The notes: a model not told the origin generated them from the sequence alone. A stretch of DNA of 64,000 nt from Gnetum montanum (GCA_015680685.1 MNCI01010443.1:1996564-2060563); one strand, 5' to 3'; counted from the stretch's first letter, positions 11,409 to 22,800 are shown. A program made the numbers and translations.

Positions 11409-11821
11409 ATGCCTGTCCAACAGCCTGCCGTGAGTCAGTGGACCTACCCCGCTGCACAACACAACTAGTCTGTGGTATACGGTGTGCAACCCTCGGTGGC
11501 ACCCGCAACGCATGTTCAACAGATGGTTCCGCAATATCCTCATCCTTATCCCGCGCAGCAGATGGCGACTAACCTCTCTTCCCAAACTGGTGGGTGGTGG
11601 TCTTCACAGGCCCCCTGGCTGCAATGATTCCCGCCCCACCATCTACCGACCAAACCATTCCACCATTTCCACTGCCCGACACGGCTTTTCCAGGTCAGCC
11701 CCCTGCTCCTCCTGCATAGGCACCTCCAGCAACAGGTCTAGATCAAGCCTTTTTACTGATTCAAACCCTCATAGAGGAGGTTAGGCGTCTTAAGGCTGCT
11801 GGGTCAAACACGGTACAGATC

Positions 11822-14403
11822 ATGGATTTTTACCAAGATGATCCTATCAGCTCGGCGGTCCCTATGTTGTCGTTGCCAACAGGGATGTCCTTGCCTCATT
11901 TTACCAAGTATAATGGGGAGGGGGATCCCAACGCTCACTTGGTCACCTTTAGATCTGAATCCTTGTTGTTACAACAATGGCCACACACGATTATTCGAGT
12001 CTTTGCTATGTCTTTGACAGGGAAAGCTCTAGACTGGTACCGAGCCCTCCCATGCTCTTCCATCTCAACTTTGGAAGAGCTACTGGCACAATTCGTGACC
12101 CACTTTAAATACAACTTAAAGCCAAAAGTCACGTTGGATCAGCTCATGGGGGTGAAACAAGACCCGCTCGAACCAGTCCAGAGGTTCATACAGCGTTGGA
12201 ATGCTACCTTGAATGAAATCTGTGAACCAATCGCGGATTCACATCTACTTGCTATATTCAAAGGAGCAGTCAATGACTTCATTAAGTCAAAGCTGTATTA
12301 TCTTTCCCCCAACTCTTTACATCAGGCCTTCGCTCAAGTTAGAAGCATCCAAGATGCTGCGAAGGCCAACAAAGACCCGGCGTATGTCACCTACAGGAAC
12401 GCTCACAACAAGGGCAAAGACAAAGATAAGGCGACAACAACGACAGTAGCTGCACTGACTGAGGGCGCAAAGAACAAGAACAAGAAGGCACCTACGATGC
12501 CTCTTGAGGCTACGGCTGGTGCAAGAACCAGCCAAGACACGACAGCTCCTGAAAAGGCCCCCCAGCCAAAACCAAACTTTGAGCATAAAGATCGCTCAAA
12601 GTACACGGCCCTACCTGTAAAGCATTCAGAATTGTTGAAACAACTGTTAGGGGCAGGGCACATTCAACCTAAGAAGATGTCCAAGGAAGCTCTGAAGCAT
12701 CATAGATGTCATTGTGAACTGCTGAAGAACCCTTCTTTAGCCTTACCTAACGAACCACCAGTTCTGAGATCCTTCAAGCTGGACCATTTCTATGACTACC
12801 ACCAGTTGTGTGGTCACGATACGGATTACTGTTAAGTGTTGAAAGATGACATTCAATGTATGCTAGATGATGGTTTACTCAAGTTAGACAGTAGTAACCC
12901 TACGCGCCCAGAAAACCAAACATTGCACGTATATAAGGACCCGTTGAACGCAAACGACAATCCTTATACAATCAATGTGGTGAGTACGGACAGTGAGAGG
13001 AGGGGACCGCCAAAACAGCCTTTTGTTTTGCGTGTGCCTGCTAGCTCACAAAGGGGGGAAACCATCTCATCGGCAGCCAGTGGTGTCTCCAGGCTGCCCT
13101 TCATTATATGGGCACCTTCTCAGATACACCCTCAGTCACGCAGAAACAGAAAAGCCGCGGCTTCATTCACGCCCACGCCTAGGGCGCCCTTCATTATCAG
13201 GGTGCCAAAACCACAGGCTGCTCCTCTCACGCAGGGGAAGACCTCTAACCAAAACATTCATTCATCACCTCCCAAGGGAAAGGGAGAGGACATACCTGTT
13301 AACACAACGAAAGACCATTCTACGCTTGGCTTCCCTAAGCCTAGGCCCCTGGCCTCTGCGCCTTCGTCTCTGCCTCAGAAATAGGATAAAGGCGCAGAAA
13401 TGCAGCCACCTTCTCTTGGCAAGAAAAAGAACAACCCTTTGACTGACACTGTCCTACCTCGAGAGATCCGTCTCTTGGGCCGGATGGAAGAGAACAAGGG
13501 AGACAAACAACCTAGCCGAGAGAAGGACCTCCTCGACGCATTTATGCAAGTCAAACAGGCTCTCAAACAAAGAAACACAACCCTGAGCCTTTATGACCTA
13601 CTTATGACATCTCAAGAACACCGTGAGGCTATGGTTCGCATGCTGACATCCATACCTGTGGATGAAAGTTTGCCAGCGGAGGAGGAAGCGATCCACGCGG
13701 TCATGTTTCCTTCTAAAGCTAAGCAACCCAAGCCTACTTCACTGACCTTTCATGACGAGTCTATCAAAGATGATCCTGAGAAAGGTCAGGTGACCACTGA
13801 ACCCATGTTCGTCACAATTCGGGTCAGTCAGTACCTGATCCGGAGAGTACATGTGGATGACGGCACCGCTGTAAATGTCATTCCTTATCCCATCATGGAT
13901 AGGTTGGGTTTGGTCGACCAGATCATTCCCACGACGATAACCTGTGTAAAGTCATTCAATGGAGCAAGGGTTTAAGTCAAAGGGACGGTGCGTATCGAGT
14001 TTGTGGCAGGGAAGCAATTCCCAACGGATGCCACATTCTTAGTCGTCGAGGAGATTCCTGGCTTCAACTTGATCCTAGGGAGGTCCTGGTTAGCCCAGCT
14101 GAGGGCGGTTTCATCACCAATACATCAAGAAATACACCTACCTTACGCAGGAGGGGAGGTCGTGATACGCAGCGATGAAACCACCCCCAGAACCGTCAAG
14201 AACATTGAGGAAGAATGGGGTTCGGAGATAGAAGCCTCGGATGATCAGACCAATCTCTAAATCCCTCAGAAAACTGAAACCAATGATGACAGTTCAGCCT
14301 GGGCCAACCTGCCATTTCAGGATGGCGGCGTGGAGGAGTCAGACCGTAAGCCCCTCCACCCTTACGCAGCATTGAACATAAAGGCCGTTAAGAAACAACT
14401 GTG
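11822..14403 (+). pseudogene. Element D gag-protease polyprotein, one frame with stops
   Basis: A single frame of about 860 codons. The gag capsid core (residues about 15-190) shows SLPHFTKYNGEGDPNAHL, LTGKALDWYRALP and RFIQRWNATL, the usual retrotransposon gag pattern. A Tat-type knuckle YHQLCGHDTDYC follows near 12800. The protease lies at 13840-14100: VHVDDGTAVNVIPYPIMDRLG (active Asp in DDG) and LILGRSWLAQL. Stops interrupt it at 12833 (TAA), 13382 (TAG), 13973 (TAA) and 14258 (TAA); each is a CAA or CAG changed by one C to T. No frameshift occurs over 2.5 kb. It forms the particle and cuts the polyprotein in intact relatives. Confidence 0.85.
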
Positions 14404-15006
14404 AATTAGCAGTTAAACTGAATGGCATTTACGCACATTATCATGTTTGTTAACAATTATCGCAGTTTACGCTTAGCATTTCGTTTTCTCTTAATGCATA
14501 TTTACGCCATAGAAATTTTCAATGTTTACGCTTGTCATTTCTTCATTACGCTGTTACATTCTTGTTATGTACACATTCACGTCTTTCGATCACTTTAGCT
14601 CAAATACGCAAAAACAACAAAAAAATATACACTACCACCTTACGCTTTCTACATTATGCAGAGGGCCCGCAACGGCCTTAAACTAGTTGTGGCCCGCAAT
14701 GGCCTAAAACTAACTAGGGCCCGCAATGGCCTTAAACTAGTTGTGGCCCACAATGGCCTAAAACTAGCTTCCAGATTACGCAAACGTTCATGATGGCCCG
14801 CAACAGCCTTAAGCTAGATTTTCCATTTCATCGGCATAACTTAGGCAAAATCCTTAATAATTACGATCACGTTTCGCAAATAAAAACATAAGAGAAAAAT
14901 AAATTAATTGATATTTAAAACAACCACCAGGTCTTATAGCATGTCTTTCAGTCATTCACAAAACACTACTTGACTTCACATCAATAAAACTATGCGTAAA
15001 CCACAA
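14404..15006. other. Non-coding interval of element D, after protease
   Basis: AT-rich with repeated TTACGC words, followed by the 27-bp minisatellite. No sense ORF. It would be the 3' flank of the antisense gene, whose stop lies at 15007-15009. A GTAAG at 14346-14350 inside the last protease codons, or GTGAAT at 14402, could be a sense splice donor. Confidence 0.4.
14664..14818 (+). repeat. 27-bp minisatellite in element D
   Basis: Four head-to-tail 27-bp units (14664-14690, 14691-14717, 14718-14744, 14745-14771) with consensus GGCCCGCAAYGGCCTWAAAC plus TAGTTGT, and a fifth partial unit near 14796-14818. Its core CCGC-A-GGCC-TTAAACTAG resembles the 30-bp array at 22801-23350 of the same element. 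Confidence 0.85.
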
Positions 15007-15324
15007 TTACGCATCTCCTCTACTGCCACTGTCACCAGTATCCCTTAAGTCCGGCTCTAGTCCTAAGGGATCATCCTCTAGTGGACCTTCTCTCTTGGGA
15101 AGTATTCCTTCATGAGGAATCCCCTCTTCATGAGGTCCCTGCTCTGGTATCGGCTCCACAGGGGGACGCTCTTCATCGCTGCGTTCTTCCTCTTGTGCTG
15201 GCTCCTCAGCTTGCTCCTCTTCCTTGTCCTCTTCGGGTACCTAGATACAGTAAACATATTAGCTAGACAAGACTTAACAATACAATTAGAAAATTTAGAT
15301 TTAGCTATGCATAAACTTACTCAC

Positions 15325-16145
15325 GATGGCCCTGCTTCCATAGCAAAGGGAAGCTTGTCTAAGCCAACCCACAGGCGCTCCATGATCTCATCCTCGGTCA
15401 GATCAGACCACGCTCCATCTCCTAGGGTAGCTCCAACCTTCACCTTCCCTTTCTCTATGTCAGTCCAGCGAGGTGGGTCTGGGAAGAATGTAGGGACTAT
15501 AGTCTACCCCCCAGGGAGAGTCATCTCCCTTTCCAAGGACGCACTTACAGTCACCTGGTCTTCGAACTTCTTAAAGGCTTCGGAAGCTCCGATGACGTCT
15601 AGGAAAACTTCCAGAGATTGAGCCTTGATGGCAGAATCGCGATAAAGTTTACGATAAGTGATGTTTTCTCGCTTATACAGATGTTTGTGGTCCTTTTCCT
15701 TCTGCCCCCACTCTTGCACGCTTGCACAATAGTCCCTCCAATCCTGGCTTTTTTGAGCTAGGAGCTCTATCTGCATCCGCTGCTCTATCAAAGCCCGACT
15801 GGTTTGCACGCTGTTTTTGATGGCAGTCCAATAACAGGAGTAGTCGATAACAGCGGTACGCCAATCTTCATCGCCTATCTCTTGCGCCTGTAGGAATTCG
15901 CACCGTGATCTCAGGTCTTCGACCTCTTTGGTCAGCGACTCAATCCTCTGCTCTGATCTCTGTAGCCTTTTCCATAGATTTTCATTTATGCCCCTACTCT
16001 CCCATAAGGAGCGTGTCAAGCATAACGCACATTTACGCATTTCCTCATAAATGTGTCGTGGCACAGCTGCCCCATCAGATGGAGGCTCCACTATGTCCAA
16101 ATCAATGGGCTCCATGGGATCCCATCGGAGGCGAGCTCCTAACAG
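15325..16145 (-). pseudogene. Exon 7 of the antisense gene: coiled-coil segment
   Basis: After an acceptor CTGTTAG the frame reads RLRWDPMEPIDLDIVEPPSD, then about 150 residues rich in Glu, Lys, Arg, Gln and Leu with heptad-like spacing (LWKRLQRSEQRIESLTKEVEDL, then ALIEQRMQIELLAQKSQDW). This predicts a coiled coil and so self-association or partner binding. A TAG near 15506 (from CAG) precedes PTFFPDPPRWTDIEKGKVKVG and TEDEIMERLWVGLDKL; the exon then meets a GTGAGT donor at 15324-15319. The segment has no resemblance to gag or pol. Confidence 0.6.
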
Positions 16146-16737
16146 AAAAAAAATCATCAATATTGGTGACACATTACCACTGTATAATATCGCAAACTCA
16201 TTACAGCCATAACATATTAGCTCTAGGTTCGACGTGCTCGAGGCGCTCGATCATATCACTGACAACGCCTTCCATGAAGGCAAACTTGTCAGGAAAGTCT
16301 CTCCACACTCTGCTCACAGCGATGGATGTGTATACATCCTCTTCTCCTGTAGCGTAATCAAGTTAGAAACTTTAATTATTAATATAATTTTGCAAAATTT
16401 CTAACACGTTTATTACCTCTACCGGTGACAGTGGCGACTTCGCCAATGTCTTCCGCCTCCTTTTCCTCTTCACGCACATGAGTCGGTGCGTCGCTGGTTC
16501 TAGCGGCTGGGGCCTCCTCACGCATAGGGGTCTGTGCACGGCTCACTCTAATAGCTGGTGCCTCTTCTTCTAAAACTGAGGCCCCTTCCCCATGACTTAG
16601 TATCACTACCCCTGTTTCAGAGGTCAATTGCTCTGTAATTTTCACTGGTCATATCACAATACGTTTAATATATCATTCTAAATATACTAGGTAGACATTG
16701 CGTAACACAGTTTTCAATACATCTCCTTCATGCTTAC

Positions 16738-17787
16738 CAAGTGGAGGCTTACTTCGCTGAACTCTAACCGCCACAGTTCGACCTGTGCCGCTCCCAGGCT
16801 CCGCAGAAGCCTTGGCTATACGGAGCCTTTTACGCTGAGCTGCAGGTTCTACAATTTCTTTCGTCAGGTGTTTCCCTCGTGAGGCATCGCCGGTGTAAGT
16901 AGGCATTATCCTGCCTACACTGTCGAGGCCTCACACTCGAGGCACCGCCAAACCTTTGGTCATTATAGATAGTGACTCCCCGATGCCTTCCGGTAGATCC
17001 TGCCCACGGGTAGTGCCGAGGATATGCGTAATCCAAGGTTTGGATAGCTGGTCTCGGTCTTGTTGCACCCAGACCCCATCCCTTCGGACGATCAAAAACT
17101 CAGCAAGATGCTGAAGGCAAGATATGTAGAAGGCGTAATGCACATTGAAATGAGACTCAAGCTTCTTACGAAGCTTGACCATCTCATTGCGCAGTCCCTT
17201 AGCAAAATAGCTTGCCCAATTGAACTGGGTCCCTTCTTCCAGGACCTCCCGCATAATACGGGTCTATTCTATAGAAAAGAACTTCCCTTGCGAGAGTGTT
17301 TTGGGGAAGGCCCGGGCCCAGAAAAGGGGATAAATTGTCTTGGCGACGCCCAGTTCGAATTTTTCGCAAGGAAACCCTTTAGGCTTCTTCGGGACTCTTA
17401 CCCACTTCTCCAGCCATTCCTGGCAGTCAAGACTCCTCTTCGCCTTCTCATCTATGGGATGGCCGTCAGAGGGGACGCCAAAAAGGTCCTCGAAGAGCTC
17501 AGCGTCAATATCAAAACTTACACACACATTATGCATGCGCGTGCAAAAACGCTCTGCCTTTTCATTGAAGGAGTTGACTAGGGTCAGCATTTTACTCGCG
17601 GGGACATCAGGAGTTGCGGCTAAAAATAGGTGCATTAGCCTCGCTTCTTGGATCTTGGTGGTCACCGCAACTGGGGCCGCCGCGTGGCCGAGCCAGCATT
17701 GGGCGTCCTTGATGTCACCGTAGCAGAAGAAAACGGTATTCGCCTCGTGGTCGAAAATTGTAAGGGTAATCTCCTGGGATTCCCTGA
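16738..17787 (-). pseudogene. Exon 4 of the antisense gene: large globular segment
   Basis: A 1050-nt exon in one frame with two stops. It reads TLTIFDHEANTVFFCYGD..., ARLMHLFLAATPDVP, VCVSFDIDAELFEDLFGVP, EWLEKWVRVPKKPKG, TQFNWASYFAKGLRNEM and HYAFYISCLQHLAEFL, ending in a basic, possibly nuclear-localising patch. The order (short beta segment, a GLP-like LFGVP, a W-L block, a helix pair, then a Y-IS-LQHL helix) recalls the 'putative plant transposon protein' families often found beside Gypsy elements, but the similarity is weak and from memory of the pattern only. Confidence 0.5.
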
Positions 17788-19084
17788 CTGAACATCGTGA
17801 AACACAGGTCAAACGAAAACCCATATTACGCAATGCTCACAATGCACAACTATACCACGCAACAATAGAAATATGCAGTAGTCTTACCAGATCCAAATGG
17901 CAAAGGAAAGGGCGGAAGGTTCCTCTGCACGTCCTCAACGGTAAGGGGCGGATCCAGGGTCTAGTCATCATGTAGCCACCTGAGTTTTTGGCAATTCTCA
18001 AAAGAGTCAGCATAGCGGGTGGGGTACTCATGCATGTCGAAGCCAATCTGCCCCATCACACCGGCGCGTACGTTGCTAGTTGAGGTGAACGTCTTTTCTG
18101 CCGTTTCGGTCCATGACAACATATCACCATCCCCAACTAACCTGTTTTCATGGATAAAAAACTTGTACCATACCACATAGATTTATCTTACGCTTTACAA
18201 AACTTAGACAATAGACATGTAACAATATAGCCAACACAATTACTTACCCTCCTGAGTAGTACACAGTGCCTGGTGGGTTCTGGAAGTAGGTCGAGACGTG
18301 GCAAGCCACGAACAGAGTGTTATAGGTGTGGTAACAACTAAACTGGGCCATCTCCCAGATCCAGCCTAAACGCCTCAAACCTCGGGCACTAGGTTCTCGG
18401 TCCTCAGGATGACCAGTATCGATGGCTCTGTCTGTCAAGAAAGCCAGGATCCCTTGTGTAGAACCCACCAGAAGGTGCTCCAGAATGGCACCGGCAATAT
18501 CGTCGGACAAATTGGACCATACAATGACGCTGTAGTTGCGCAGTAAGAACTGCAGAAACTCCAGCGCACCCCTCCAAAACCATATGGCCTTTCCATGCAA
18601 CCACGTTTGCGGGGGAGGGACATTGGGGACGATGGGATTTTACAACACAAAACCCTAACAATATCCAAGAAAATCAAAATAGGCTTTAACGTAACACTGT
18701 ACAGAAAACCCAATACATAAATCAACATCTAGATTTACATTTGCATGACTAATACAGAAAACCTACAAACTATGCCTAGCTATCCATACTGAAATTGCCC
18801 AAACCCTTGCAACAGCGTAAGGCTTGTCCCTGACAACGGCGATAGACGCAACCCCATCAAACCCTCGTCTAAACCCGAGGTCCATAATTTGAAATCCGTA
18901 TTTACACAAGAAATACTACCAAAAATAGACACTAAAACAACATAAGCATGCAAGGAATGGCCTACCGGTTCAAAGGCGTAGGGTCACGCACGTCAACCAC
19001 TGCCTGCGAAATGCGCTCCAGATTTCCTTGCACCTCATCGATTTTGGCCAATTTTGCATTCTTCCTTTTGATTTTGGGTGCCAT

Positions 19085-19509
19085 TGTAACAGCCTCAGAA
19101 CTTTCGCAGCTTCACTTCTTCGAATCTTCACAAACTACATGCTCTAATCTTCTACTTCTTCTCCTCTCGCTCAGCAACAGCTAAGAATTCGAATTCACGA
19201 CAGCCAGCAGCCCGTTCTCATTGAAAACCACTTACTTATATGCGAGAATCACCGACTTGATATCCGATTTCAGCGGGACTTTTCTAAAACGGAACCCGAA
19301 AATCAAGATATTAATGCGGCAGATATCGCATGCACCACTGTCCGAAATGACGTTAAACTATCACATCTTATCGCCTCGTAATCGGGTAGCATTAATTATA
19401 GCCTCTTCACAAAATTCAAAATTCAATTAGCTTTCCACATTCGACAACACTACGTCATGCTTTCTCCTAATCATTTACACGTTTGGCGATTTTGCAGGAT
19501 AATTCGTAA
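19085..19509 (-). promoter_or_regulatory. Upstream region and TATA-like box of the antisense gene
   Basis: On the minus strand CATATAAGTAAG (TATA core at about 19236-19241) lies about 150 bp before the ATG at 19084, followed by a GA-rich leader (GAGCGAGAGGAGAAG). That is ordinary spacing for a plant promoter with a short 5' UTR. On the plus strand the same interval ends in TTTTGCAG (19491-19498), a good splice acceptor just before the RT frame. Confidence 0.4.
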
Positions 19510-20786
19510 ATGGACGCAACATTTTCAGCACCTCTAACTTTGACAGGCCCATACGGGAGGGTAGTTAGGCAATTCAACCCTACGCTAGTAGAAATTAACC
19601 CTCCCTTTGATGACGTAACCATAGCCATGTCGGAAACATCCCTGGAATGACCAGAACAGTCGACACGCACGCTAGACCTAGAGGCTGGGGACATAACCGA
19701 AGACCTCCTCAATGAGGTTTCTATAGTTACACATAAGGGTGAAGCCAAAACGCTTAAGGTTAGTTCTTTACTAGACCAAAAAATGCATGATTCTATAAAA
19801 CAGGTCCTGGAAAACAACATCACGGTGTTTGTATGGTCATACGAAGATATGTCGGGACTAGATCCCAAGCTAATCTAGCATAACAAAATCTTAGACGTGC
19901 AGATTAAAGTAGTTAGGCAAAAGCTACAAAAAATCAAGCCAAAGATCGCGCTAGCCGTGCATGATGAGATCACTAAGCTGTATCAGGCTGGTTTCATCCA
20001 CGCAGTTGACTACTTGGATTGGGTATCTAACATCGTAGTCGTCCCAAAGAAGACCGGAAGCATACGCATCTGCATAGACTTCCGAGATTTGAACAAGGCC
20101 ACGATCAAAGATAACTTCCTACTACCGAGTATCGACCAACTAGTCGATACGACAGCTGGGCATGTGCTTCTTTCCTTCATGGATGGATTTTCGGGCTATA
20201 ACCAGATTCGCATCAACCCAGAACATCAATTAACCACAATGTTCATGATGCCCTGGGGCACCTTTTGCTACACCATGATGTCTTTTGGTCTAAAAAATGT
20301 CAGAGCAACGTATCAACGAGCCATGACATATATCTTTAGTGATTACCTCTTAGGGAGACTGAATGACTATGTTGACGATATAGCTGTCAAGTCTTTAAAG
20401 TCAGAGGATCATTCAGAAGACCTGGAGTTAGTCCTCAAAAGATGCTCCAAATACAACCTCCGTCTTAACCTAAAGAAATGCGTATTCGGAGTCAAAACTA
20501 GATGCATGCTGGGGTTTGTGGTGTCGGAAACCAGCATATGAGTTGACCCTGATAAGGTCAAAGCCATTGTCAGATTAACGCCTCCCACAGACCTCAAGCA
20601 ATTACGCGGGTTACAAGGATGATTACAGTTTATACGCCGGTTCATCTCAAGATTAACCGACAAGCTACACCCTATGCAACATTTGCTTTAAAAGGGGGTT
20701 AATTTCGAATGGATGGAAGATTGTCAGCATGCGTTTGACAGCCTAAAACAAGAACTTCAACACTTACCAACAGTTTTCCCACCACA
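19510..20786 (+). pseudogene. Element D reverse transcriptase
   Basis: One frame from ATG 19510 to the assembly gap. After an N-terminal linker, RT motifs follow: VVPKKTGSIRICIDFRDLN, LLSFMDGFSGYNQIRI, WGTFCYTMMSFGLKNVRATYQRAM, YVDDIAVKS (catalytic box intact) and the connection PPTDLKQLRGLQG. Stops at about 19648 (TGA), 19876 (TAG), 20539 (TGA), 20620 (TGA) and 20689 (TAA) fit C-to-T at CGA, CAG and CAA. No frameshift is seen before the gap. The protein would make DNA from element RNA. An in-frame TAA directly before the ATG also fits a former CAA, so the original frame probably extended upstream to the acceptor at 19498. Confidence 0.88.
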
Positions 20787-20870
20787 NNNNNNNNNNNNNN
20801 NNNNNNNNNNNNNNNNNNNNNNNNNNNNNNNNNNNNNNNNNNNNNNNNNNNNNNNNNNNNNNNNNNNNNN
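20787..20870. other. Assembly gap of 84 N
   Basis: Unknown bases inside pol. Sequence left of it ends at the RT connection (HLPTVFPP); sequence right of it resumes at the very end of the Gypsy RNase H (WKAITAEFDLHYV). The core of that RNase H, normally about 100 residues, is missing, more than 84 bases could hold. Confidence 0.95.
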
Positions 20871-21545
20871 TGGAAGGCTATCACAGCAGAATTCGATCTG
20901 CATTATGTTGGTCAATCTTCTATGAAAGGCCAGGCAATAGCTGACCAGTTAGTAACATCACCTATTGACAATCAGGCAACCATAGATCCTGAGTTTCCAG
21001 ATGAACATGTACATAGTTTAAGCCCTATCTTAACAGGCCTTGAGGCAACGTTGTATTTTGACGGAGCTTCAACCACTAAAGGTGGTAGCGTCACCACCGT
21101 TATTACGCTATCACCTGAGGATGTGCATCTCCACGCTTATCGCTTGACCTTCCCCTATACGAACAATGTGGCAGAGTACGAGGGGCTCCTTAGGGGATTA
21201 CTAGCTGCAAGAGAACTCAATGTTCGACACTTGGCAGTTAGGGGTGATTCGATGCTTGTCATCAATCAGATCACAGGAGTCTATGCCTACAAGGCTACAC
21301 ATCTGCAGCCCTACTGCGATATGGCTAAAGATCTTCTGAACAAATTCACGACCATCGATGCCCAACACGTGCCATGAACTGATAACACACTGGCCGATGC
21401 ACTGGCTACGCTGGCCTTAAAAGTGCCCTCACATCTGCTCGACACTTGTCCTGCTTTAATAACAGATTGTACAAGTCCTATCGTTCAGGCAGCGCAAATA
21501 TATTTCCTTCTCGAAGAAAGCACGCCAGAATGGTATGACAACATT
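20871..21545 (+). pseudogene. Element D RNase H end and additional RNase H (aRNH)
   Basis: After the gap come WKAITAEFDLHYVGQSSMKGQ and AIADQLV, the usual end of Tat RNase H, then a linker and the aRNH domain: LYFDGASTTKGGSVTTVI (first Asp), EYEGLLRGLLAARELN (Glu), RGDSMLVINQITGVY (Asp), and TDNTLADALATLAL (last Asp). A TGA at 21375 replaces a probable CGA between VP and TDN. The domain sits between ordinary RNase H and integrase, the standard Tat order. The reading frame shifts near 21545-21560 into the integrase frame. Confidence 0.85.
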
Positions 21546-21549
21546 AAAA

Positions 21550-22771
21550 CTTACCTCTTACAGAGGCAAGCTACCACACGAATTGACATGTGCACAGAAA
21601 GATGCAATCTGCAAGCGAGCTAGGTAGTACGTAATCATAGGAGACAGTACTCTCTATAGACGCTCTTTTGATGGTGTGTTGCTTACTTGCGTTAACAAGG
21701 ACCAAGTGCAGCCTATCGTTGGCGAGGTTCACGAGGGATTATGCAGAGGACACGTAGCACCACGGGCTATGGCTTCGAAGATCCGCCGCTTAGGGTACTA
21801 CTGGCCACGCATGGAAAAAGATTGCCTGACAAAGGTTAAAACTTGTGACACGTGTCAACGCCACGCAAATCTTATACACGTGTCACCTACAGAGTTACAT
21901 ACAACTCAGATAACATGGCCATTTCAATGATGGGGACTAGACATTATAGGTCCCATCACGTCGAAATCTTCTGCAAGTCATAGCTTCATAATCACCGCCA
22001 CTGAGTACTTCATGAAGTGGGTAGAAGCTATTCCTTTAAGGAAGATCACATCTCAATAGATTTGCCATTTTATCTTAGACAACATCGTAACCAGATTTGC
22101 TCTCCCAATGACTATCGTGACCAACAATGGGCCACAGTTTAGTAGTACAGAGACCAAATCCTTCTGTGATAGCCTTGGCATTAAACAATCTTTCTCCTTG
22201 CCCTATTACCCGCAAGCGAATGGTCAAGCTGAAGCAACAAACAAAGCCATCATCAATCGGCTCAAGAAAATGCTAGAAAGTAATAAGAGACGGTGGCACG
22301 AAAAGATCCTCTATGTGTTATGGGCATATCGCACTACCTGTAGGACAGCTACAGACAGTACGCCCTATCCTAGTCTACGGATCTGAGGCGGTGCTGCCCC
22401 TCGAGTTGCAAATCCATTCTCTGAGAATGGTCCTCTCCACGATTATAAATGAGGCTCAACACACTGAGTCTCAGATCATGGATTTGGATTCAGTAGAAGA
22501 GAAGCAAATACAGACACTTGATACAATTGAAAAGTATCAAGACAAATAGAAGCAAAAGCATCATCACAATCTTCAGCAGCATCCGATCAAGAAAGAGGAT
22601 TTAGTTCTCAAGGCTGTTCGTGAACCAGTAGGCAAATTCTCTGCAAACTGGGAGGGTCCTTTCTTGGTGACTAATGCGTACAGTAGCGGAGCATTCAAGT
22701 TAGCAGATGTCGATGGTAACCAGTTACCAAACCCTGTCAATCACGTATATCTGAAGCGGTATTACATATAG
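21550..22771 (+). pseudogene. Element D integrase
   Basis: The N-terminal zinc module is readable: HEGLCRGHVAPRAM, then GYYWPRM and CDTCQRH. The catalytic core follows: WGLDIIGPITSKS (first Asp), TIVTNNGPQFSS, where the second catalytic Asp is Asn (a G-to-A change), and YYPQANGQAEATNKAI (Glu present). A frameshift near 22360 is followed by SEAVLPLELQI and the C-terminal domain (VGKFSANWEGPFLVTNAY, then HVYLKRYY). Stops at 21928 (TGA) and 22057 (TAG) add to the damage. The protein would insert element DNA; this copy cannot. Confidence 0.85.
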
Positions 22772-22800
22772 TGGCATCTCCAGTGTGAATATCAAGTATG

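Larger units (their letters stand above)
15007..19084 (-). pseudogene. Antisense multi-exon accessory gene inside element D
   Basis: Minus-strand gene lying between protease and RT of a plus-strand element. Proposed exons: 19084-18966 (ATG start), about 18630-18249, 18141-17888, 17787-16738, 16644-16417, about 16345-16215, about 16145-15325 and 15240-15007. Donors are mostly GTAAG or GTGAG and acceptors CAG or TAG; phases agree at exons 2/3, 3/4, 4/5 and 5/6. The product would be roughly 1000 residues: a basic start (MAPKIKRKNAKL), exon 2 with WFWRGALEFLQFLLRNYSVIVWSN, a large globular exon 4, a basic patch (QRKRLRIAK), a coiled coil (exon 7) and a charged tail. Stops at 17961 (TAG), 17264 (TAG), 16931 (TGA) and 15508 (TAG) fit C-to-T in CAG/CGA. 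Exon 1/2 and 6/7 junctions and the last stop (15007 or about 15070) are unresolved. No firm family. Confidence 0.6.

Noticed and set aside
10755-11585. Several minus-strand ORFs of 65-80 codons opposite the D leader ORF
   Set aside because: Shadows of the GC-rich plus-strand frame; no splice structure or domain, unlike the antisense gene at 15007-19084.
15081-17723. Plus-strand ORFs across the antisense gene (for example 17060-17581)
   Set aside because: The minus-strand frames have consistent splice phases and sensible composition; the plus-strand ones do not connect and match no gag or pol part.
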